This document shows, in pieces, positions 1 to 5,909 of a stretch of DNA of 7,765 bases. The position numbers and the translations under genes are program-made. The notes under the pieces were generated by a model that did not search any database, was not told where the DNA came from, and saw nothing but the letters and a program-made list of their open reading frames with translations. Location of the stretch: positions 1 through 7,765 of the forward strand of contig CANOFI010000106.1 in NCBI GenBank assembly GCA_947565255.1, given 5' to 3'. Position 1 is the first letter of the stretch. Each line of letters begins with the position of its first letter. This DNA comes from an uncultured Lachnospiraceae bacterium. GTDB taxonomy: Bacteria > Bacillota > Clostridia > Lachnospirales > Lachnospiraceae.

Positions 1-456
1 TGAGCGGTCCGAAATATGCCCTTTGGCAAAACCGCTGACAGATAAAAAGGATTCAATTACCTGGGCTTTTGGCTTTTCCGAAACCTTTTCCTGACTGCTT
101 CTGCGCATGATTGCCTTAATTCTTGCCTTCAGTTCTAATATATTAAAGGGTTTTGTGACATAGTCGTCGGCGCCGTATTCCAGCCCCAGAATCTTGTCCA
201 TGTCATCTCCCTTCGCTGTAAGCATAATAATCGGTACATTGGAAAATTCCCGAATCTGCTGACAAACCTGCATACCGTCCATTTTGGGAAGCATCAGATC
301 AAGCAAAATCAGGTCATATTCGTTTCCCCTGGCCATTTCAAATCCCTCTTCGCCGTCATAGGCACAGTCCACCTGCATGCCATCCTGCTCCAGGCTGAAA
401 CGAATCCCCTTCACAATCAGCTTTTCATCATCTACTACCAAAATCTTTTTTGCCAT
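1..456 (-). CDS. OmpR-family response regulator, partial (C-terminus outside window)
   Basis: The frame starts with ATG at 456 and stays open for 152 codons to the left edge, so the protein is cut. The visible part is a complete receiver domain (about residues 3-118). It has the acidic pair D9-D10, the phosphoacceptor D53 in LLDLMLPKMDG, the switch threonine T80 in MLTAK, and K102 in the TKPF motif. The helix after it (ELKARIKAIMRR) and a Ser/Lys/Glu-rich linker are typical of OmpR/PhoB regulators, whose winged-helix domain should follow outside the window. It should be phosphorylated by a partner histidine kinase, not seen here, and then act on promoters in the cytoplasm. A GAGGTGG ribosome site at 461-467 supports the start. 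The gene follows comEA by 32 bases on the same strand, so the two are probably cotranscribed. The target genes cannot be read from this sequence. Confidence 0.93.
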   Translation of the reverse strand, partial: MAKKILVVDDEKLIVKGIRFSLEQDGMQVDCAYDGEEGFEMARGNEYDLILLDLMLPKMDGMQVCQQIREFSNVPIIMLTAKGDDMDKILGLEYGADDYVTKPFNILELKARIKAIMRRSSQEKVSEKPKAQVIESFLSVSGFAKGHISDRS

Positions 457-488
457 ATTTCCACCTCAGTTATGTTTATACGGGCATT

Positions 489-1151
489 TTATTCCACACA
501 AATGTAGTCTTTCATCTTTGAAAAACTTCCTTCCTTGATTCCTTCCACCTGCATGACATCCTCCGCCTTCTGAAACCTCCCCTGGTCTTCGCGGTAACGG
601 ATAATCGCATCCGCCTTTGCCTGTCCTACTCCCGGAATCGTCATAAGCTGTGCAGAATCCGCCGTATTAATGTTCACCCTGCCATCTTTGGACTGTTCCG
701 TCCGGGTTTCTCCGGCTGCATCCCCATTCTGGTCCGCCAGTACGGATACCTCGCCTTGCAGCGGAATCCGTATCATCTGGCCGTCTGTGAGAAACTGCGC
801 GAGGTTTAATACATTCCCGTCTGCCTGCAAAGTCATGCCTCCGGCCGCTGCCACTGCATCCGCCATACGCGCGGGAGCCTGCAGTGTATACACGCCGGGA
901 CAATTGACTGCCCCGCATACATAAACCACAACCGGCTCATCTGAAACGGCTTCGCCGGATACCGCAGCCCCTTTTTCAATCCCGATACCTCCGGATTCTT
1001 TTTTTCCGGCCTTATCCCGATTCTCGCCGCCGGATGCCTTTTTCAGCTCAACCGAAGACGTTTCCGGGGAGCTGCATCCAACGAAGCAAACAAACACTCC
1101 CATACATAAGAGAAACAAAACACCCTGTATTCTTTTTTTCATTTTTATCAT
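489..1151 (-). CDS. comEA: ComEA-like helix-hairpin-helix DNA-binding lipoprotein
   Basis: A 220-residue exported protein of the ComEA family, which binds double-stranded DNA outside the membrane and feeds it to the competence channel. Residues 1-25 are a signal peptide (MIKMKKR, then a hydrophobic core) ending in FVGC, a likely lipobox with C26 as the lipidated residue. A charged Gly/Ser/Lys/Glu linker follows to about 70. Residues 74-132 form an SLBB domain (VVVYVCGAVNCPGVYTL). A second linker leads to the C-terminal helix-hairpin-helix domain at about 158-220, with the signature VNINTADSAQL, IPGVGQAKADAII and the second hairpin VEGIKEG. The start at 1151 is chosen because GGAGAG at 1155-1160 is well spaced for it and too far from the next ATG at 1142. 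comEC is not adjacent; the next gene is a response regulator. ComEA-like proteins occur in many Clostridia not known to be competent, so the role in uptake is inferred. Confidence 0.9.
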   Translation of the reverse strand: MIKMKKRIQGVLFLLCMGVFVCFVGCSSPETSSVELKKASGGENRDKAGKKESGGIGIEKGAAVSGEAVSDEPVVVYVCGAVNCPGVYTLQAPARMADAVAAAGGMTLQADGNVLNLAQFLTDGQMIRIPLQGEVSVLADQNGDAAGETRTEQSKDGRVNINTADSAQLMTIPGVGQAKADAIIRYREDQGRFQKAEDVMQVEGIKEGSFSKMKDYICVE

Positions 1152-1204
1152 ATTCTCTCCATTCTAAGAATATGAAGTCACTTAAAATAAATCACATTAT
1201 ATTT

Positions 1205-1233
1205 ATTTTACCTAATTTTTTTTATAATTACAA
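1205..1233 (-). promoter_or_regulatory. Candidate sigma-A promoter of comEA
   Basis: On the minus strand a TTGTAA -35 (1228-1233) is followed after exactly 17 bases by a TAAAAT -10 (1205-1210). These match the vegetative consensus at 4 of 6 and 5 of 6 positions. Transcription would begin near 1198, giving a leader of about 46 bases before the comEA start at 1151. A second TATAAT (1196-1201) lies just downstream but has no good -35. The stretch is very AT-rich, so chance matches are easy and confidence is moderate. Confidence 0.5.
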
Positions 1234-1287
1234 TAGGTTCTCCTTATTTTTTATACAAATTTTGGCAAAAACCGGATTTGTTTTTCA

Positions 1288-1299
1288 GAACATTTGTTC
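1288..1299. promoter_or_regulatory. LexA (SOS) box-like dyad upstream of comEA
   Basis: GAAC-ATTT-GTTC keeps all eight fixed bases of the Gram-positive LexA/DinR operator core GAACN4GTTC. The flanking bases (A before, C after) are not the favoured C and G. The site lies 17 bases past the stop codon of the YdcZ-like gene and about 55 bp upstream of the -35 of the candidate comEA promoter, so it does not overlap that promoter. One chance match in a window this size would not be surprising. Confidence 0.3.
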
Positions 1300-1315
1300 C
1301 AGCCCGAGTCCCGCA

Positions 1316-1744
1316 TTACTTCCACTTAAAAATAATAATTCCTGCAATGGCAAGCGCCATTCCTATTGCTTTTCTAAATTCAAAGGGCTGCTTTTCCACT
1401 CCCCATATGCCAAGCAGCTCTATGACATAAGCCACAACCAGCTGGGAGACAACGATAAGCATCACGCTGCGCGCAGGTCCTAAATCATTCATGCTTTTTA
1501 TGACGGTCATTGTGATAAATGCCCCGATTACACCTCCTAAAAGCATAAGCTTATTATCCACCTGCCAAAGTTCTCCAAATGATTTGCGCCCGGTAAAAAA
1601 CCAGGCTATCATACAAACAATCCATGCCGTAAACTGTACAAAGCTGTTTGCCGTCCAAAGGCTGCTGCTCTTTGTCAGCGCTGTGTTAAATACACCCTGA
1701 ATGCTCATCAGTGCGCCGGATATCAGTGCAATTAACCATCCCAT
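1316..1744 (-). CDS. YdcZ/DUF606-type small DMT-superfamily membrane protein
   Basis: A 142-residue integral membrane protein with about five predicted transmembrane segments, near residues 3-20, 33-50, 66-84, 90-112 and 123-140. The length, the Gly-rich third segment LLGGVIGAFITMTVIKSM, the LGPARSVMLIVVSQLVVAYVIE segment and the final helix IGMALAIAGIIIFKWK match the DctA-YdcZ family (DUF606). These are half-size relatives of EamA/DMT transporters that probably work as dimers; their substrates are mostly unknown. The frame is open further upstream, to 1801, but the start at 1744 is chosen because AGAGGAA (1752-1758) sits 7 bases before it and the protein then begins directly with the first membrane helix. 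The gene lies 232 bases after argD on the same strand. A link to amino-acid export is possible but is not shown by the sequence. Confidence 0.82.
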   Translation of the reverse strand: MGWLIALISGALMSIQGVFNTALTKSSSLWTANSFVQFTAWIVCMIAWFFTGRKSFGELWQVDNKLMLLGGVIGAFITMTVIKSMNDLGPARSVMLIVVSQLVVAYVIELLGIWGVEKQPFEFRKAIGMALAIAGIIIFKWK

Positions 1745-1858
1745 AAAAAATTCCTCTCTGACTTTTTTCTTTTCAATAATTGAGCGTCCAATTCCCTGCA
1801 TTGACTGTGCATTCTGTTTTCATCCTTACCAGAGAATAAAATTGTCGATATTAAATGC

Positions 1859-1873
1859 ACAATTGATACAATT
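1859..1873. repeat. Short ACAATT tandem pair forming a small dyad in the argD-ydcZ gap
   Basis: ACAATT-GAT-ACAATT is a direct repeat that also contains the dyad AATTG-ATA-CAATT. It lies in the 232-base gap between argD and the YdcZ-like gene. It could be an operator for the transporter gene, but no promoter I trust is visible beside it. The rest of the gap (1745-1976) shows no convincing gene, RNA or terminator. Confidence 0.2.
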
Positions 1874-1976
1874 TGGCCGTTTCGCAATTACCTACTTCAA
1901 ATTATTGCCAGAGAGGAAGCTTTCTATTCCCCAGACACTTTTATAAAACAGCAATTTTATTTAAACACAGCGATGA

Positions 1977-3173
1977 TTATTTTAAGCATTCCCCTAATAT
2001 ATCCATCATTTCATCCACATGTTCTTTTTTTATGACAAGGGGCGGCACAAAACGAAGCACATTCCCGCCGGCCGTAATGACAATCAGGCCTGCCTCTAAG
2101 CATTGTTTTACCACATCACCTGCCGGCTTTTCTTCTGCAAGAGCGAGTCCCTGCATCATGCCTTTTCCGCGCCTTTCCAGCACAAAGGAACTGCTTTGTA
2201 CAAGCTCACCTAACCTCTGCTCCAAATATGCCCCGACTGTCCTCACATTTTCAGGGATATGCTCCTGCTCATAAATATCAAATACCTTACTCACAGCCGC
2301 GCACACCAGCGGATTTCCACCGTAAGTCGTTCCGTGGTCGCCCGGCATCAATGACTGGTCCGCCACTTTCTGCGTCATGACAAAGGCTCCGACCGGAACC
2401 CCGCATCCAAGCGCTTTTGCACAGGTCATTATGTCAGGCTTCACGCCGTAATCCTGCCAGGCAAACATACTGCCGCACCGGCCCATTCCGCACTGGATTT
2501 CATCCAATATAAGCAGAATGTCCTTTTCTTCACAGATGGCTTTTATTTTTTTCAGAAACTCTTTCTCAGCAGGATAAATACCGCCTTCCCCCTGTACGGT
2601 TTCCATAAGAATGGCACAGGTTTTATCCGTTATCTGCGCCGTCACGCTGTCAAAATCATTGAATGCGGCAAACCGGATTCCGCCGATTAGTGGCTTAAAC
2701 GGCTCCTGATATTTTACATTTCCGGTTACGGACAGGGCGCCCATGCTCCTTCCATGGAAAGAATGCTGCATCGCAATGATTTCATGATCCGTACTGCCGT
2801 CTTTTATGTACGCGTATTTTCTTGCTGCCTTCACGGCACCCTCAATGGCCTCTGTCCCGCTGTTCGTAAAAAATACGCGGTCCATCTGCGCTGCCTTCGC
2901 AAGCTTTTGTGCCGCCTCTGCAGCCGGTTTGTTATAAAACAGATTGGACGTATGGCAGAGCAGGTCGATTTGTCCCTTCAGCGCCTCGTTATAGGCCTTA
3001 TGCCCATAGCCTAACGACTGTACCGCAATGCCCGCTGCAAAATCCAGATATTTTTTTCCGTTTATATCGTATAAATAAACGCCCTCGCCTTTTTCCAGCA
3101 CAATCTGATAGCGGTTATACGTATGCAGCAGAACGTTTTCTGCATTTTCCATATACTGTTCTGCACTATTCAT
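1977..3173 (-). CDS. argD: N-acetylornithine aminotransferase
   Basis: A 398-residue class III PLP-dependent aminotransferase that converts N-acetylglutamate 5-semialdehyde to N-acetylornithine with glutamate as amino donor. Visible signatures are NSGTEA at 104-109 (phosphate binding), SFHGRSMGALS at 138-148, the aspartate D224 in LILDEIQCGMGR that contacts the pyridine nitrogen, the Schiff-base lysine K253 in CAKALGCGVPVGA, and the GDHGTTYGGNPL loop. The length is normal for ArgD. The frame extends upstream to 3197, but the start at 3173 is chosen for the AGAGG site (3181-3185) 7 bases before it. It then overlaps the end of argB by 8 bases (ATGAATAG), so translation is probably coupled. It is the last arginine gene of the cluster, and no clear terminator follows it. 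Related enzymes also accept succinyl-diaminopimelate, so a second role in lysine synthesis is possible. Confidence 0.96.
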   Translation of the reverse strand: MNSAEQYMENAENVLLHTYNRYQIVLEKGEGVYLYDINGKKYLDFAAGIAVQSLGYGHKAYNEALKGQIDLLCHTSNLFYNKPAAEAAQKLAKAAQMDRVFFTNSGTEAIEGAVKAARKYAYIKDGSTDHEIIAMQHSFHGRSMGALSVTGNVKYQEPFKPLIGGIRFAAFNDFDSVTAQITDKTCAILMETVQGEGGIYPAEKEFLKKIKAICEEKDILLILDEIQCGMGRCGSMFAWQDYGVKPDIMTCAKALGCGVPVGAFVMTQKVADQSLMPGDHGTTYGGNPLVCAAVSKVFDIYEQEHIPENVRTVGAYLEQRLGELVQSSSFVLERRGKGMMQGLALAEEKPAGDVVKQCLEAGLIVITAGGNVLRFVPPLVIKKEHVDEMMDILGECLK

Positions 3174-4062
3174 TGTAATACCTCTCTTCCGAATCACTTA
3201 AAATAGCCGTTCCAATTCCTTTATTTGTAAAAAATTCAAGCAGCAGGCAGTGCGCAATGCGCCCGTCCAGAATATGCACCCTGGACACCCCGTTTTCAAT
3301 GGCGTCAATGCAGTTCTGGATTTTAGGCAGCATGCCGCCCCCGACATTTCCGCTTTCAAGAAGCTCTTTTGCCTCTGTGATGCTCAGTTCCGAAATCAGA
3401 GAATCGGGATTCAGCGGGTCGCGGTAGACGCCTTCTATATCGGTTAAAAATGCAAGCTTTTCGGCCTCCATCGCACGGGCAATGGCACAGGCGGCATCGT
3501 CCGCATTGATGTTGTAATTCTGGTACTGGTCGTCAATGCCGATGGGACAGATGACCGGTACGAAATTATTATCCAGCAGTGTGTCAATGAGCACTGTGTC
3601 CACGTACTCCACTTCTCCCACAAACCCAATATCCTGCCCGTTTGACAGCTTTTTTGTCACGCGCAGGGTCGCGCCGTCTTTTCCACTGATGCCGACTGCA
3701 TTGACACCCAGGCTCTGCATCATCTGAACCAAACGTTTGTTCACCTTTCCGAGCACCATTTCTGCGATTTCCATTGTCTGCTCGTCCGTGACGCGCAGCC
3801 CATTGATGAATTTCGGCTCCATGCCGGCCTTTTTTACCCATGTGCTGATTTCTTTTCCTCCTCCATGGACGATAATCGGCCGGAAGCCAACCAGCTTTAA
3901 CAACGCTACATCCTTGATGACATTTTTCTGCAGTTCTGCATCCACCATGGCGCTTCCGCCGTATTTTACTACAATTGTCTTTCCGTTAAACCGCTGGATA
4001 TAGGGCAGCGCCTCAATCAGCACCTGCGCCTTTTCCAGCCATAATTCCATTCCAATTCCCAT
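3166..4062 (-). CDS. argB: N-acetylglutamate kinase, predicted arginine-inhibited type
   Basis: Phosphorylates N-acetylglutamate with ATP to give N-acetylglutamyl 5-phosphate. The amino-acid-kinase fold shows KYGGSAM (K33), the substrate loop PIIVHGGGKEI (63-72), GLRVTD (88-93), the NINADDAA segment (184-191), AFLTDIEGVYRDP (204-216) and K247 in GGGMLPKI. About 28 residues (LEKAQVLIEALPYIQRF) precede the first strand. This extra helix and the C-terminal HCLLLEFFTNKGIGT pattern mark the hexameric, arginine-feedback-inhibited class rather than the shorter E. coli type. The start is uncertain: the frame opens at 4092, 2 bases after argJ, with no ribosome site there. ATG at 4062 (298 residues, with AAAGGA 12 bases upstream) is preferred, and 4050 is also possible. 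All choices leave the kinase domain intact. The end overlaps argD by 8 bases. Confidence 0.95.
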   Translation of the reverse strand: MGIGMELWLEKAQVLIEALPYIQRFNGKTIVVKYGGSAMVDAELQKNVIKDVALLKLVGFRPIIVHGGGKEISTWVKKAGMEPKFINGLRVTDEQTMEIAEMVLGKVNKRLVQMMQSLGVNAVGISGKDGATLRVTKKLSNGQDIGFVGEVEYVDTVLIDTLLDNNFVPVICPIGIDDQYQNYNINADDAACAIARAMEAEKLAFLTDIEGVYRDPLNPDSLISELSITEAKELLESGNVGGGMLPKIQNCIDAIENGVSRVHILDGRIAHCLLLEFFTNKGIGTAILSDSEERYYNE

Positions 4063-4094
4063 GTTTCTATTCATTCCTTTCGTTTCACACATTT

Positions 4095-5321
4095 CTATGA
4101 GCGGTAATCTCCGTTTATTTTCACGTATTCATAGGTAAGGTCACAGCCCCATGCGACAGCCTCGGCAGTTCCGGCCTTCATATCTGCAACCGCCGTAACT
4201 TTCTTAGCCGACAATATTTCTGATGCCTCCTCCTCGCTGTAATCCGCTGCAAGCCCGTCCTTTACCAGCTGCAGGCGTTCCCGGCCCTCGCATTCAATAA
4301 ACAAATCCACCTTTTCCGGATCAAAGTTTACCCCGGAATAACCAAGGGCACAGAGAATCCTTCCCCAGTTTGCATCACTTCCGTAAACGGCCGTCTTTAC
4401 AAGGTTTGACGTAATCACCGACTTTGCCAGCATCCGTGCCTCCTCGTCACCCGGCGCATGCTTTACCTGCGCCTCGATGAGCTTCGTCGCTCCCTCTCCG
4501 TCTGCGGCCATTTTCATGGCGAGCTTTTTGGACACATACAGCAAAGCGTCCAGAAATGTTTTATAATCTTCATTTTCTTCGCAGATTTCTTTATTCCCGG
4601 CAAGACCGTTTGCCAGCGCCGCATACGTATCATTTGTAGAGGTATCCCGGTCTACGGAAATCATGTTAAACGAATCCTTTACAACAGCACTCATCGCCTT
4701 CTGCAGCATTTTTTTGGAAATGCATGCGTCCGTAGTCAGTATACAGAGCATTGTGGCCATATTCGGATGAATCATGCCGGAGCCCTTTGTCATGGCGCCC
4801 AGCGTGACCGTTTTTCCGTCGACTGTTATTTGTACTGCGCACTGCTTTGACACCGTATCCGTCGTCATAATGGCCTCTGCCGCCTCTGTGCCCGCCTCGA
4901 TGGAATCACTCAAGCCTTCTTTTAATAAAAGCGCGCCCTTTTGTAACTTTTCTTTTGGAAGCTGCATACCGATTACGCCCGTGGAAGCGGTCAGTACAAG
5001 CTCTTTTTCAATTCCCAGCACGTCTGCGGTCTGCTGTGCCATATATTCGTTGGCCTCATCGCCTTCCTTTCCGGTGCAGGCATTGGCAATGCCGCTGTTT
5101 AAAACGACCGCCTGCGCCTTTTCTTTTTCCTTTATCAGCCTCATATCCCGCAAAACCGGCGCCGCTTTTACCATATTGGTGGTAAATACTCCTGCCGACA
5201 CCGCCGGCACTTTGGAAAATACAAGCGCCATGTCTTTCCTGTCTTTATACTTAATTTCTGCCTCTGCAACCGCTGCCATAAAACCCTGCGCCGCAGTGAC
5301 GCCTCCCTGCACTTCTTTCAT
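4095..5321 (-). CDS. argJ: Glutamate N-acetyltransferase / ornithine acetyltransferase
   Basis: A 408-residue ArgJ of full family length. It transfers the acetyl group from N-acetylornithine to glutamate, giving ornithine and recycling N-acetylglutamate; some members also acetylate glutamate from acetyl-CoA. The proenzyme cuts itself between A189 and T190 within GMIHPNMATMLCILTTDA, and T190 becomes the nucleophile of the beta chain. Also visible are the oxyanion-hole segment STGVIG (T114-G115), MTTDT (152-156), the DRDTSTND segment, and ITSNLVKTAVYGSDANWGRI near the C-terminus. The start at 5321 has a strong AAGGAGG site 9 bases upstream. The gap to the preceding acetyltransferase gene (126 bases) is the longest inside this cluster. 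Whether the enzyme is mono- or bifunctional cannot be read from the sequence. The neighbouring GNAT gene would fit a monofunctional ArgJ. Confidence 0.97.
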   Translation of the reverse strand: MKEVQGGVTAAQGFMAAVAEAEIKYKDRKDMALVFSKVPAVSAGVFTTNMVKAAPVLRDMRLIKEKEKAQAVVLNSGIANACTGKEGDEANEYMAQQTADVLGIEKELVLTASTGVIGMQLPKEKLQKGALLLKEGLSDSIEAGTEAAEAIMTTDTVSKQCAVQITVDGKTVTLGAMTKGSGMIHPNMATMLCILTTDACISKKMLQKAMSAVVKDSFNMISVDRDTSTNDTYAALANGLAGNKEICEENEDYKTFLDALLYVSKKLAMKMAADGEGATKLIEAQVKHAPGDEEARMLAKSVITSNLVKTAVYGSDANWGRILCALGYSGVNFDPEKVDLFIECEGRERLQLVKDGLAADYSEEEASEILSAKKVTAVADMKAGTAEAVAWGCDLTYEYVKINGDYRS

Positions 5322-5387
5322 TCAAATCATCCTCCTTTTCTGCCATCCTTCTGGTATCAAAATGCCTCATGCCTTTGCACATTTTTA

Positions 5388-5402
5388 AATTGTACGAATT
5401 GT
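5388..5402. repeat. ACAATT tandem pair in the GNAT-argJ gap
   Basis: On the minus strand ACAATT-CGT-ACAATT sits in the 126-base space between the acetyltransferase gene and argJ. It has the same 6-3-6 layout as the pair at 1859-1873. The gap is otherwise AT-rich and holds no clear terminator. TACAAT sequences could serve as -10 boxes of an internal promoter, but the matching -35 regions are poor. Confidence 0.2.
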
Positions 5403-5447
5403 ATGTATAAATGCATAAATTTGAGTGAAGCATCACACTTTCCGTTC

Positions 5448-5891
5448 TCACGGCTGAAAGACAACTACGTTTTTTTCATTTAAATTGTACTCATATACAT
5501 TCAAATCGTCCCGCATCGTCCAGCCTTTTTCCCGCCAGAACTGGTTGCCGATTTCATTTTTGACAAACGCCATCAGATTGACTTTGCTGATTCCTTCCTG
5601 CTTCAATGCCCCCAGCGCCCGTTCCGCCATACCAGTTGCATATCCGTACCGCCTGTATGCCTCGTCCACGCATACGTGATAAAAATAGCCCTGTCTGCCG
5701 TCATGTCCGCACAGCAGGCTTCCGATAACCGTCCCGTCCTTTTCCGCGACAAAACTGGTTGTCGGATTTCTCTTTATAAACCGTGTAATTCCTTCCCTGG
5801 AATCGTCCACACTCCGAATACCAAGGCCATGAATGCGCTGCCACAATTCATACAGCTGCTGATAGTCTGTTATCTGCATGTTCCTAATCAT
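5448..5891 (-). CDS. GNAT acetyltransferase within the arginine operon (YpeA-like)
   Basis: A 147-residue single-domain GNAT protein. It begins MIRNMQITDYQQLYELW and continues with RNPTTSFVAEKDGTVIGSLLCGHDG (42-66, beta-strand core), YHVCVDEAYRRYGYATGMAE (71-90, with the acetyl-CoA pyrophosphate loop R80-R81-Y-G83-Y-A85) and NQFWREKGWTMRDDL (116-130). This layout resembles the YpeA-like family. The true substrate is not evident from sequence. Its place between argC and argJ suggests a role in arginine synthesis, most simply as a short N-acetylglutamate synthase that primes the ArgJ cycle. A Campylobacter argCOBD cluster with a small GNAT (ArgO), as I recall it, is a precedent for the arrangement. 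The start at 5891 is chosen over the TTG at 5903 because GGAG at 5898-5901 lies 6 bases before it. The spacing after argC is 18 bases, so cotranscription is likely. Confidence 0.88.
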   Translation of the reverse strand: MIRNMQITDYQQLYELWQRIHGLGIRSVDDSREGITRFIKRNPTTSFVAEKDGTVIGSLLCGHDGRQGYFYHVCVDEAYRRYGYATGMAERALGALKQEGISKVNLMAFVKNEIGNQFWREKGWTMRDDLNVYEYNLNEKNVVVFQP

Positions 5892-5897
5892 AGTTTT

Positions 5898-5901
5898 CTC
5901 C
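5898..5901 (-). promoter_or_regulatory. Ribosome binding site that fixes the GNAT start
   Basis: GGAG on the minus strand, 6 bases before the ATG at 5891. It falls just after a possible TTG start at 5903 and so argues for the shorter protein. Confidence 0.75.
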
Positions 5902-5909
5902 AAATCTGC

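Noticed and set aside
1261..1290. AAAAAC/GTTTTT stem on the minus strand after the YdcZ-like gene as a terminator.
   Set aside because: It is a six-pair AT-rich stem with a 7-base loop and no following T-run.
1745..1801. The 19-residue N-terminal extension of the YdcZ-like protein.
   Set aside because: It is charged and hydrophilic before the first membrane helix, and the ribosome site at 1752-1758 lies within it, so the shorter protein is preferred.
1943..1960. Hairpin ATAAAA-CAGCAA-TTTTAT after argD as a terminator.
   Set aside because: The stem is six A/T pairs only and no T-run follows on the minus strand, so it is too weak to call.
4774..5388. A 204-residue plus-strand open frame across argJ, and other long plus-strand frames such as 5676-6464.
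   Set aside because: They are antisense to well-recognised argJ, GNAT and argC genes, have low-complexity Ser/Ala/Pro or Cys/His-rich composition, and lack domain signatures or good ribosome sites.
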